A stretch of 38,678 bases of DNA from Chloroflexota bacterium (GTDB lineage: Bacteria; Chloroflexota; Anaerolineae; UBA7937; B3-Chlor): NCBI GenBank assembly GCA_030603665.1, contig JAUVXJ010000023.1, positions 1 through 38,678 on the forward strand, read 5' to 3'. The stretch's first letter is position 1. The number at the start of each line of letters is the position of its first letter. The notes below the pieces were generated by a model. The model ran no database searches, was not told the DNA's origin, and saw only the letters and a list, made by a program, of their open reading frames with translations. A program made the translations under genes and the position numbers. Shown here one piece after another: positions 8,513 through 15,478 of this stretch.

Positions 8513-9529
8513 TCACAGGGCGAACTCGCCGTCTCTCATGATCACCTGGCCCTCGACGTCGATGGTCACCTTCTTCAATACCCCATCCAGGTGGACCGTG
8601 CTCGTCCAATCGGCGCCGGTCTCATGGGGGATAGGCTCCCCCACCGCAACGTGGACCCCCGGGAACTTCTCATCCTGGAGCATGTTGCCCACTAGCCGGT
8701 CGACGCCGCTGTTGGTGCCGATGGCGAACTCGCCGATCCTGTTGGCGTTCTCGTCCTTCTCCATATACTCCATCAATTCGCTTCGAAGCCCGTCGTCGGC
8801 GCACGAGATCTTCCTCACCCGGCCGTCCTGGACCTCCCAGGTGACCGGCGTGTCTTCCACCAGCCCATACTTCTCGCTGAAGTAGTCGCCCAGGATGCCA
8901 TCTATGACGATCACGCCCTCTTTCACATGATAGGGGCAGGTGAAGACCTCTCCCTCGGGAAGATTGGTGGGCTTTCCGGACCTTAGGACGCCATCACATA
9001 CCACCCATTTGAGGGAGGAAGAGAACTGGGCGGTGACATCCGTCCCCGCTGGCGAGGTGACCGTGATCTCCTTGGCGTCTCTCACGATCTCTCCCACGGC
9101 GGCGCTGATCCGCTGAACCTCGTCATAGTCGGCGCACATGCCCATGCGCATCAGTTCGTCGGAGATGCCAGGCATGTGGCCGTGCCTCACCCTCTCCGTG
9201 GCATACACCACCTTGATCAGAGGCAGCCTGAGGCTCCCCACCTCACCCTTCTTCCCCGTAGCAGCGAAGAAGCTGACGTCGGCGCGTCTGATAGCCTCGG
9301 CGATCTCGTCCGGCAGCTCCAAAGGGCTGGTACCGTCCTCCGGCCGCTCCCCGTAATCCTCCAGTACGAAGGTGGTGATCATGCCAGGGCTGATGGCCTC
9401 CGCCACCTGCCTCAGCGCCCGGGCGATGTGCTCCGTCTCGTGGTCGGTGATGATCACCACCTGCTCACCCGGCAACAACCGCGCGCAGTTCCTCACCGCC
9501 TGCTCAGCGCCCTGTTCCAGAGTCCCCAT
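8513..9529 (-). CDS. M29-family metalloaminopeptidase, divergent copy 2
   Basis: A 338-residue relative of the downstream M29 gene, about 40 residues shorter. The metal ligands are retained: E194 (PEGEVFTCP), E267 (GEFAIG), H293 (HVAVG), H313 and D315 (TVHLDG). Its N-terminal domain (GEQVVIITDHETEHIA...) is more compact than that of copy 1, suggesting a different substrate pocket rather than a recent duplicate. The ATG at 9529 follows GGGAGG at good spacing. An extended -10 element lies about 80 bp upstream. Confidence 0.85.
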   Translation of the reverse strand: MGTLEQGAEQAVRNCARLLPGEQVVIITDHETEHIARALRQVAEAISPGMITTFVLEDYGERPEDGTSPLELPDEIAEAIRRADVSFFAATGKKGEVGSLRLPLIKVVYATERVRHGHMPGISDELMRMGMCADYDEVQRISAAVGEIVRDAKEITVTSPAGTDVTAQFSSSLKWVVCDGVLRSGKPTNLPEGEVFTCPYHVKEGVIVIDGILGDYFSEKYGLVEDTPVTWEVQDGRVRKISCADDGLRSELMEYMEKDENANRIGEFAIGTNSGVDRLVGNMLQDEKFPGVHVAVGEPIPHETGADWTSTVHLDGVLKKVTIDVEGQVIMRDGEFAL

Positions 9530-9610
9530 TGTGCCTCCCTCGTCTCAGTCCGCCGGGATAATCTCTATGTGGAGCCAGCACACCCGCCGGCGGAAGTGCC
9601 ATCCGCTGCC

Positions 9611-9619
9611 ATTGTATCA
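9611..9619 (-). promoter_or_regulatory. Extended -10 promoter candidate for the M29 operon
   Basis: The minus strand reads TGATACAAT, an extended -10 (TGn plus TACAAT), about 82 bp before the ATG at 9529. No good -35 is present, as is common for extended -10 promoters. Confidence 0.4.
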
Positions 9620-9699
9620 CACAGCCCAGGGGTGCACGAGGAAGGATCTCATCGCAGGAGTCTGAGAACACATTCTGCAACCACCTGGGTAGTGAAGGG

Positions 9700-9728
9700 T
9701 TGACAGGCTCCCACCAACCTGGTATACT
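9700..9728 (+). promoter_or_regulatory. Near-consensus sigma-70 promoter of PEP-CTERM gene B
   Basis: TTGACA (9700-9705), exactly 17 bp, then TATACT (9723-9728), 48 bp before the start codon of gene B. The same layout precedes genes C and D. Confidence 0.85.
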
Positions 9729-9776
9729 GTCGGAAGCGGAGCGGGTCACACTGAATAGGCCAAGGAGGCTAGGAAG

Positions 9777-10367
9777 ATGAAGAGCAACTGGGCGCGAGGC
9801 ATGATCTTGGGAGTATCCATAGCGTTGCTCCTCACTGGCGGAGTGGTCCTTGCCCAGGGCATCTCCATCAGAGTCGTCCCCGAAGGCTGTCTCGAGTGCT
9901 CCTCGGGGAAGATACCGAATTGGCTGGCGCTCTATAGCTCTGGCTGGCTGGACAACGAGCCCATCACCTACTACGCATGGTACGAAGGGGAATACGCTGG
10001 TATGTGTCCTGGCTGTGGCCAGGCCACTAACGGCGACTTCGTCGATGAGGAGTGGATTGCCACTCCCTGCACTATGCCGGACATCCCTGATATCCCTGAT
10101 ATCCCCGACATCCCCTACCTGGGGCCTGAAGATGCCGCCATCTTCTCCGCGCTCAACGGCGGCGAGACCATGGTAGGAACGTATAGGTTCGGATTGGAGG
10201 GGGACACGTCCGGGCGCGAAGGTTTCTTCACCATCGAGGTAGCCGAGGTCTGCGAGGTAGAGGAGGTGGAGGAGTTCGTACCCGAGCCTGGGACCATCGC
10301 CCTGCTGGGCAGCGGATTGGTTGGTCTGGCGGGATACGCTACACTGCGCTGGAGGACAAGGGACTAG
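9777..10367 (+). CDS. PEP-CTERM secreted protein, paralogue B
   Basis: A 196-residue secreted protein. The signal peptide (MKSNWARGMILG...VLAQ) and C-terminal sorting signal (EFVPEPG, hydrophobic stretch, RWRTRD) match the other paralogues, but the middle is the most divergent: it keeps GCLEC and PCT cysteines and the VAEVCEVEEVEE stretch, and loses the WQPGTDNADS block. It contains four consecutive Asp-Ile-Pro repeats. The ATG at 9777 follows AAGGAGG. It is a single-gene unit with its own promoter and terminator. Function unknown. Confidence 0.85.
   Translation: MKSNWARGMILGVSIALLLTGGVVLAQGISIRVVPEGCLECSSGKIPNWLALYSSGWLDNEPITYYAWYEGEYAGMCPGCGQATNGDFVDEEWIATPCTMPDIPDIPDIPDIPYLGPEDAAIFSALNGGETMVGTYRFGLEGDTSGREGFFTIEVAEVCEVEEVEEFVPEPGTIALLGSGLVGLAGYATLRWRTRD
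10080..10115 (+). repeat. In-gene tandem repeat encoding four Asp-Ile-Pro units
   Basis: Four copies of a 9-bp unit (GAYATCCCY) within gene B. The number of units could vary by slippage between strains. Confidence 0.85.
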
Positions 10368-10392
10368 CCGCCTCATTCGAACCTGATTGCTG

Positions 10393-10420
10393 AAGGGCCA
10401 TCCCGCGTGGGATGGCCCTT
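10393..10420 (+). terminator. Terminator after PEP-CTERM gene B
   Basis: Stem AAGGGCCATCCC with GGGATGGCCCTT around a 4-base loop, followed by tgtcgttt. Related in sequence to the other PEP-CTERM terminators. Confidence 0.85.
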
Positions 10421-10578
10421 TGTCGTTTGCGAGATCCTGTCCTTCTCCTCTCCAGCGAGAGCAGGCCGTCCCTTCGGCCCAGCGACAGGCCCTATCCGCA
10501 GATATCATGGCTCGGCGCTGGCGATCACGCCGCTAGCTCAAGCAGCCTGTGTCCGCATTCCCACTCATTGTCGGTAGG

Positions 10579-10607
10579 TTGACACCTAGGCGCAGATGCG
10601 CAATACT
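10579..10607 (+). promoter_or_regulatory. Near-consensus sigma-70 promoter of PEP-CTERM gene C
   Basis: TTGACA (10579-10584), 17 bp, AATACT (10602-10607). The spacer begins CCTAGGCGCAGAT, nearly identical to the spacer of the gene D promoter (CCAAGGCGCAGAT), so these two were copied together or share a regulator. Confidence 0.8.
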
Positions 10608-10655
10608 GGGCACAAGAGCAGCGGCAACGCGATAGACACCAAGGAGGCGAAAGCG

Positions 10656-11252
10656 ATGAAGAAACACTGGCTACGAGGCGTTCTGCTCGGCCTGAGTCTA
10701 GCCCTGCTGCTGGCGGGAGGGGTAGCGCTCGCGCAAACGCTCACTCTGGTTATCGACCAGGATTGCGTGGTGTGCTATCCGGTTGAAGGGGAAAACCACA
10801 TCATGCCCCCCGATGAGTACGTGGTCGAGCTCACCCTCGACGGTTGGGACCCGGGGCACGACATGTGCACCCGCATGTACCTCAATGGCGAGCCCTTGAG
10901 CGACCATCCCACCTGCGGCTCTCCGCCAGACGGGGAGCCGCCCGTCACCGTGCCCTTCTTCGCAATACCGTGCGAGATCCCTGATCGGGGAGATCGGAAG
11001 ATCATAGTGGTGAGGGATCTGGGAGGGGAGGTCTCCCTGGAGGGCATAGAGGACCTGTACGGCGAATGGAAGTTGCGCGGCTGGCAGCCAGGCACCGATA
11101 ATGCGGATTCCGTCACCTGGCGGTTCGCCGAGGTCTGCGAAGTGGAGGAGGTAGAGGAGTTCGTTCCAGAGCCTGGGACCATGGTCCTGCTGGGCAGCGG
11201 GCTGGCCGGCCTGGCTGGATATGCTACCCTCCGCTGGAGGAGCAGGAAGTAG
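10656..11252 (+). CDS. PEP-CTERM secreted protein, paralogue C
   Basis: A 198-residue close relative of paralogue A. The start is placed at the ATG at 10656, behind AAGGAGG, because it gives the same signal peptide as its paralogues (MKKHWLRGVLLG...ALAQ); an in-frame ATG at 10596 overlaps the promoter. Shared with A: TLTLVIDQDCV.C near the mature N-terminus, PPDEYV, LDGWDPG, CTRMYLNGEPLS, CGSPP, YGEWKLRGWQPGTDNADS and RFAEVCEVEE. The tail is EFVPEPG, a hydrophobic segment, and RWRSRK. Predicted to be exported and anchored or processed at the membrane. Function unknown. Confidence 0.87.
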   Translation: MKKHWLRGVLLGLSLALLLAGGVALAQTLTLVIDQDCVVCYPVEGENHIMPPDEYVVELTLDGWDPGHDMCTRMYLNGEPLSDHPTCGSPPDGEPPVTVPFFAIPCEIPDRGDRKIIVVRDLGGEVSLEGIEDLYGEWKLRGWQPGTDNADSVTWRFAEVCEVEEVEEFVPEPGTMVLLGSGLAGLAGYATLRWRSRK

Positions 11253-11278
11253 CTGCTGCCTTTCTACCTTGATGCTTG

Positions 11279-11305
11279 ATGGGCCATCCCCCAGGGGATG
11301 GCCCA
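11279..11305 (+). terminator. Terminator after PEP-CTERM gene C
   Basis: Stem ATGGGCCATCCCC with GGGGATGGCCCAT, then tgtcttt. Same stem family as the other PEP-CTERM terminators. Confidence 0.85.
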
Positions 11306-11365
11306 TTGTCTTTCAGCCCCTCCCGCAGAACGCAGCATAACCCAGCCCTCGGAGGTCTCAAGAGT

Positions 11366-11512
11366 CTACTCAATGGGCCATGAGGGGATCACCTCGTCGA
11401 TCTCCTCCATGAGGCGCATGGTCTCCTTGAGGGCCACCACGATCTTGCCGGAGTGGGTGACGTCGTCGTAGCAGAGGGTGCGGCCGGTGCGAACCAGTTC
11501 TACGCCCCGCAT
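11366..11512 (-). pseudogene. 3' fragment of the restriction-modification enzyme (copy 1)
   Basis: The minus strand encodes 48 residues that match the C-terminus of the intact enzyme at 15479 almost residue for residue: YDDVTHSGKIVVALKETM and so on to IPSWPIE and stop. The upstream 95% of the gene is absent. It lies directly behind the terminator of PEP-CTERM gene C together with a degraded copy of the hairpin repeat (11345-11359). A short ATG-led frame is present but there is no sign of an independent gene. Confidence 0.9.
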
Positions 11513-11534
11513 CCTTCGATACACCCTGCGGGCA

Positions 11535-11603
11535 CTCAGGATGCTTGACTACGCCTCTTTCACGCCTCCCTTGCCATGCCTCAAGATAGCATCCTGAGTA
11601 GCG
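11535..11603. repeat. Interspersed repeat of the CATCCTGAGTAGC type, copy 1
   Basis: A 69-bp stretch nearly identical (about six mismatches) to 18891-18959. It begins CTCAGGATGCTTGACT and ends GCATCCTGAGTAGCG, so its ends are partly inverted (CAGGATGC and GCATCCTG). Non-coding. Confidence 0.85.
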
Positions 11604-11675
11604 ACCGAACAGAGAGAGGCCGCGTATCGAAGGACGCGGCTCACCCGAGCTGACCTCTAAGGACAAGAGTGGAGG

Positions 11676-11758
11676 TTCCCCTCCCTCGATGGGAGGGGCG
11701 GAGGGGAGGGTGATCAGCAATCACCCCCACCTTCATCCTCCCCCCTCAAGGGGGAGGA
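11676..11758. repeat. Interspersed C-rich repeat, copy 1
   Basis: About 83 bp almost identical to 20619-20699. It contains two short hairpins, CCCCTCCCTCGATGGGAGGGG and one in CCTCCCCCCT...GGGGGAGG. Non-coding and outside any gene. Confidence 0.85.
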
Positions 11759-11831
11759 TTCTCCTGGTTGCGCGCGTGCTTCGATATGGCCTTCCGACTG
11801 CCTCGGCAACAGCGCCAGTCTCATCTTGCCC

Positions 11832-11895
11832 TGTCATTCTGAGCGAACCGAAGAATCTTGCGCCAGATTCTTCAGCGCTGCGCGCCTCAGAATCA
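11832..11895. repeat. Nested inverted repeat of the TCATTCTGAGCG type
   Basis: ATTCTGAG (11836-11843) pairs with CTCAGAAT (11886-11893) and inside it GAAGAATCT (11850-11858) pairs with AGATTCTTC (11865-11873). This is one of the short repeat families common between genes in many environmental genomes. The rest of 11253-12123 holds no gene apart from the fragment and repeats listed. Confidence 0.75.
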
Positions 11896-12123
11896 CACGC
11901 GTGGCAGCCGAACAAAGAGCGACACCGGCTCGAAGCCTGTCCTGGGCACAGTCGGAAGGTGTGCTGCTCGGCACGCTGGCTGTGCCGTTGAGGGCACGAG
12001 CCTCAAAGAGACAAGACAAGATACAAGGTCGACGGAGCTGCCTATCCTCGATGCCCATTTGCGACTACAATCGTGGCAGGAACGTTCCTTGGGTAGCATT
12101 CAGCGCACAAGGCGGAGGACAGC

Positions 12124-12933
12124 ATGCCGTACCTCACCATCGACAGCTTGCAGGTCTACTACGAAGTACACGGTGAAGGAGAGACCATGATCCTCCTTCA
12201 CCATGGGTTTGGATGCACCAAGATGTGGAAGGGCATCTATCCCGCCCTCGTCGAGGCGGGCTACCGGGTGGTGATGTACGACAGGCGGGGATACGGCAGG
12301 TCCGAAGGAGGCGATGACTTCGAGGAATTCTACGTGAGCGACAGGTTCCGACCGCACAGTGTGAACGAGCTGGCGGAGCTGAAGGACCAGCTGGGAATCG
12401 GGCCCTGTCATTTGGTAGGACAGTGCGAGGGAGGGGTCGTTGCCCCTGATTATGCCGCCCGCTTTCCAGATCAGGTCAAGAGTCTCGTCACCTCCAGCAC
12501 CCAGTGCTTCAGCGAAATGCCCATGGCCGAATTCAACGCCACCAAGTTCCCCAAGGCCTTCAGGGAGATAGACCCGGCGGTCCAAGAGACATTCAAGGAT
12601 TGGCACGGGAAAGACCAGGCTGAGGTTTCTTACAACATGTTCCGCCGCTTCGGAGGGGCCTATGGGAAGGACCACTTTGATCTGCGGAACACCTTACGTG
12701 ACGTCAGTTGCCCGGCTCTGGTCATCTACCCCGACCGGAGTTACATCTTCGACGTGGAGCAGGGCGTGGCCTTCTACAAGAACCTACCCTTCGGAGAGCT
12801 GCTGGTGCTGCCCGACTGCGGGCACAACACCTCTGAGGACCGCCCCGAGGACTACGTCAGGGCCATCCTGGAATTCCAGCACAGGCTCGGCTCACCCTCG
12901 CCCAGGCGCAGGCCCCGCCCCCCCGCAGCATAG
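12124..12933 (+). CDS. Alpha/beta hydrolase with Cys at the nucleophile elbow
   Basis: A 269-residue protein of the alpha/beta hydrolase fold, with an oxyanion-region HHGFG at 26-30, the usual YDRRGYGRS at 52-60, and the nucleophile elbow VGQCEGG with C101 where most members have Ser. The other catalytic residues appear to be D204 (YPDRSYIF) and H234 (DCGHNTSE). Cys at this place is known in dienelactone hydrolases; here the overall sequence resembles ester/peroxidase-type hydrolases instead, so the reaction is uncertain. The ATG at 12124 follows GGCGGAGG. The last 15 residues (SPSPRRRPRPPAA) are a basic, Pro-rich extension outside the fold. Confidence 0.85.
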   Translation: MPYLTIDSLQVYYEVHGEGETMILLHHGFGCTKMWKGIYPALVEAGYRVVMYDRRGYGRSEGGDDFEEFYVSDRFRPHSVNELAELKDQLGIGPCHLVGQCEGGVVAPDYAARFPDQVKSLVTSSTQCFSEMPMAEFNATKFPKAFREIDPAVQETFKDWHGKDQAEVSYNMFRRFGGAYGKDHFDLRNTLRDVSCPALVIYPDRSYIFDVEQGVAFYKNLPFGELLVLPDCGHNTSEDRPEDYVRAILEFQHRLGSPSPRRRPRPPAA

Positions 12934-13071
12934 GAGTGTCTACGCGCAGATGGTCCCTCAGCGAGTTCAGCTGGCGCTTGCTGAATCAACGGCCATCTTC
13001 CCAACGGGATGGTCCCTATCCGGTTTCCGTACACCAAAGACGCACCATGATCCGGGCAGGCTATCTAGACA

Positions 13072-13100
13072 TTGACACCAAGGCGCAGATATGGTAAACT
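13072..13100 (+). promoter_or_regulatory. Near-consensus sigma-70 promoter of PEP-CTERM gene D
   Basis: TTGACA (13072-13077), 17 bp, TAAACT (13095-13100). Spacer and downstream bases (CTGGGtgCAACAGCAGCGG) closely match the gene C promoter. Confidence 0.8.
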
Positions 13101-13152
13101 GGGTGCAACAGCAGCGGGACCGCAGGTGAAAGACAGCAAGGAGGCGAAAACG

Positions 13153-13728
13153 ATGGGGAAGAACTGGCTACGAGGCATCTTGCTGGGCGTCAGCCTGGCC
13201 CTGTTCCTGGCCAGCGGAGTGGCGCTGGCCCAGGATGGCTTGTTCAACTATTTCAGCAAGGACTGCGTAGAATGCTGGGCTGGTGCGGGAAGACCCACAA
13301 TGGACCGCTATCTCGTGAAATGGACAGCGGGAGGGTGGGACCCCCAGTACGAGCTTTGTCTCAGGATCACCATTGACGGGGAGCTCTTCAACGCCCCCCC
13401 CTGCGGCGCTCCCCCGCCAGTGGAGCAGTTCGCTATTGACCAGTGGTTCCCCTGCGAGTGGCACGACAACGCGATGGCCCCCGCTTCCCCGTTGGGCATG
13501 GAGGTGAGCGTCAGCAATGATGAGACGGGTCCTCTCGGCACTTGGGTGTGGCGGTTTGTGATGAGGAACCAGCAGGAGACGGTGATCGACTCCGCCGCCG
13601 CTAGCATCCTGGTAGCCGAGACCTGCGAGGAGGAGTTCGTCCCCGAACCTGGCACCATGGTCCTGCTGGGCAGCGGACTGGCCGGTCTGGCTGGTTATGC
13701 CACCCTCCGCTGGAGGAGCAGGAAGTAG
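13153..13728 (+). CDS. PEP-CTERM secreted protein, paralogue D
   Basis: A 191-residue secreted protein. The start at 13153, behind AAGGAGG, gives the family's signal peptide (MGKNWLRGILLG...ALAQ). It keeps the DCVECW cysteines, GGWDP, PPCG and PCEW, but its C-terminal half (ETGPLGTWVWRFVMRNQQE) departs from A and C. The tail is EEFVPEPG, a hydrophobic stretch and RWRSRK. Own promoter and terminator. Function unknown. Confidence 0.85.
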   Translation: MGKNWLRGILLGVSLALFLASGVALAQDGLFNYFSKDCVECWAGAGRPTMDRYLVKWTAGGWDPQYELCLRITIDGELFNAPPCGAPPPVEQFAIDQWFPCEWHDNAMAPASPLGMEVSVSNDETGPLGTWVWRFVMRNQQETVIDSAAASILVAETCEEEFVPEPGTMVLLGSGLAGLAGYATLRWRSRK

Positions 13729-13754
13729 TTTCTCCAAATCGACCTTGATGTTTG

Positions 13755-13782
13755 AAGGGCCATCCCCCGGGGGGTGGCCCTT
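13755..13782 (+). terminator. Terminator after PEP-CTERM gene D
   Basis: AAGGGCCATCCCCC pairs with GGGGGTGGCCCTT (one G-T pair), followed by TTTTTCTT: the best T-tract in this terminator family. Confidence 0.9.
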
Positions 13783-13819
13783 TTTCTTGCAGCCTCTCGC
13801 GCAGAACCCACCACAACCC

Positions 13820-13853
13820 AGACCTCGGAGGTCTCCCAAGACCTCCGAGGTCT
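13820..13853. repeat. Self-palindromic hairpin repeat, copy 1
   Basis: AGACCTCGGAGGTCT (13820-13834), a CCCA loop, and its exact reverse complement (13839-13853). Each arm is itself nearly palindromic, so the DNA can fold as one 15-bp stem or as two small hairpins. Other copies: 15717, 18759, 38451. Confidence 0.9.
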
Positions 13854-13860
13854 CGAGAGG

Positions 13861-13983
13861 CTACTCGATGGGCCAAGCGGGAATCACCTCGCCGATCTCC
13901 GCCATGAGGCGGATGGTCTCTATCAGGGCGACGACGATCTTCTGGTAGTGGAGCAGATCGTCGAAGGGCAACTCACAGTCCTT
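13861..13983 (-). pseudogene. 3' fragment of the restriction-modification enzyme (copy 2)
   Basis: Encodes DDLLHYQKIVVALIETIRL...IPAWPIE, clearly the C-terminal end of the enzyme at 15479 but more diverged than the fragment at 11366. It lies behind PEP-CTERM gene D, its terminator and a hairpin repeat, in the same order as at 11279-11512. The reading frame stays open to 14043 but homology fades beyond about 13983. Confidence 0.85.
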
Positions 13984-14058
13984 TGAGCCCCCGACCAACC
14001 CGTGGTAGGCGCCCGTGCGCAACCTACACGGGTCGGGCCGCATACACTGGCTGACCCG

Positions 14059-14346
14059 CTAGTAGTTCCGAAGGGCTAGCGGCAGGCGCAGCAGGTATTC
14101 CACCTTCGCTCCACCCCAGAAACCGCCAACCAAAGTGTAGCCCCCACCCTCCAGAACGCCGGCGTCGGGCTGGCCGGCGGTGCTGCCCAGGCTGTACCGT
14201 CCGTCGCTGCTGAAGGTCTGGCCACCGCCGTCCACCGTCCACCAGGAGAGGTCGTAGCCGTCGTCCGCCTGGGCCAGAGTGCTGGATAGCACAAGCAGCA
14301 GGCCCAGGAGCGCCGCCACGAATATCAGTCTCTTATACGCTGTCAA
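14059..14346 (-). CDS. Small secreted protein with YLLRLPLALRNY tail
   Basis: About 95 residues if it starts at the TTG at 14346, which follows GAGGTGAGAG and gives a clean signal peptide (MTAYKRLIFVAALLG... to LAQA); an ATG at 14388 would add 14 residues but has no ribosome site. The mature part has a Gly-rich beta pattern (WWTVDGGGQTF..DGRYSLGSTAGQPDAG...GGFWGG) seen in many secreted proteins of Chloroflexota and other environmental bacteria, and the tail resembles the short Chloroflexota C-terminal YLPL.LR motif. The role is unknown; surface attachment is a guess. Confidence 0.7.
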   Translation of the reverse strand: MTAYKRLIFVAALLGLLLVLSSTLAQADDGYDLSWWTVDGGGQTFSSDGRYSLGSTAGQPDAGVLEGGGYTLVGGFWGGAKVEYLLRLPLALRNY

Positions 14347-14448
14347 GCTCTCACCTCGCTTCGTCTCACTTGCCTGCTGCCTCATCAAAGACAGCAGCGT
14401 GGAAGAGCAATGCAGCTTGTCTTTGTGATGTCTACAGGCTCGCTGCCA

Positions 14449-15384
14449 CTATAGCTTGATGATGAAAGCCACTTTGTAGTAGGGAGGCAGGGTGCTGGCG
14501 TCATCGGTGACGGGACTGGCCTGGCCCGCACTGTCGATCGTTATGGTGTGGCTGTGGTCCCCAGCATAGTGAGTATTCTCCGTAGTCTCCGCAGTCGGAA
14601 CATAGTTGTAGGCACCGCCATCGTAGTCCTTCATCCTCCACTGACTTACGTAGGTATAAGAGTGCCTGTGGTTTCCTGCCGTGCTAGAACTAGCGGTGTG
14701 CGTGTGTTGGGGCAAATCGCTGTAGGTGTGGGAGTGCGTGGCTGCCCCGCCCGTCGCACCTGGGTCCTCGCCATTCGAGGCCCCATAGACGAAGCTATCA
14801 CGCAGGTCAGGTGTGATGACCCCCTCATGCTCGCCACCATCACACAGCGCCCACCCTGAGGGAATGGAGGCCAGCGTGCCAGACCAGATCACGATCACAC
14901 CGGGCGGCAGGAGATCGTCGGCATCCTGCCCGTCCAGTTGGTCCGCGTTCAGCGCGTAGAGGGCGTAGGGCGCGGCTGTCAGCGCCTGGCGGCTCAACTG
15001 ACCGTAGCCAGCGTCGCCCGGGCATTTGACCTTGATCCCCAGCCAGCGGGCATCGCCGTCGAAAGCCGAGCCGCCGAAGTCCAGTTGGACGGTGAACAGG
15101 CCGTCGGTGATGGGAACGGTGGTGCTGATGGCGGTCCCAACCTGCGTGCCGTTGCTGGCCTCGTCGTGGAGACGGAAGGCCATGTCGCAGGTATCGTTTA
15201 CCGGGTTGCCGCCGGCCTTTAGCTGACCTTGGTAGCTGAAGGCACTACCAAGAGGGGCGGCCGCAGGCATCTGGCTTGGGAGCCCCGACGCCCGGGCCAC
15301 TACCAGTCCCACACTGGCCGACACAAGCACCGCGACACCGATGGTCAGGACAATGACTGTGAGGTACTTCTTGGCTTCACTCAT
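14449..15384 (-). CDS. Membrane-anchored protein with phage tail-collar-like C-terminal domain
   Basis: 311 residues from the ATG at 15384, behind AGGAGGAG; the in-frame ATG at 15486 overlaps the preceding gene and is less likely. One N-terminal membrane helix (about 6-30) is followed by a beta-rich domain (FSYQGQLKAGGNPVNDTCDMAFRL...) common in surface proteins of this group, then GVIVIWSGTLASIPSGWALCDGG...TPDLRDSFVYGA, the signature of tail-collar/microcystin-dependent domains found at tips of tail fibres. The end is rich in His-Ser/Thr repeats (THSHTYSDLPQHTHT). Probably exposed on the cell surface. It follows the restriction-modification gene by 94 bp and is not near the prophage. Confidence 0.75.
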   Translation of the reverse strand: MSEAKKYLTVIVLTIGVAVLVSASVGLVVARASGLPSQMPAAAPLGSAFSYQGQLKAGGNPVNDTCDMAFRLHDEASNGTQVGTAISTTVPITDGLFTVQLDFGGSAFDGDARWLGIKVKCPGDAGYGQLSRQALTAAPYALYALNADQLDGQDADDLLPPGVIVIWSGTLASIPSGWALCDGGEHEGVITPDLRDSFVYGASNGEDPGATGGAATHSHTYSDLPQHTHTASSSTAGNHRHSYTYVSQWRMKDYDGGAYNYVPTAETTENTHYAGDHSHTITIDSAGQASPVTDDASTLPPYYKVAFIIKL

Positions 15385-15478
15385 GGGTGCTCCTCCTATC
15401 GACACTTCGGCGCGCTGTGACTGGCGCACCGCGCTTGACTCTACTTTGCTCCTCTCTTCTGCCGGGACTGATGCGGTC

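Noticed and set aside
14449..15384. Tail-collar protein as part of the prophage
   Set aside because: It has a membrane anchor and a bacterial surface domain and lies 6 kb outside the block among host genes.
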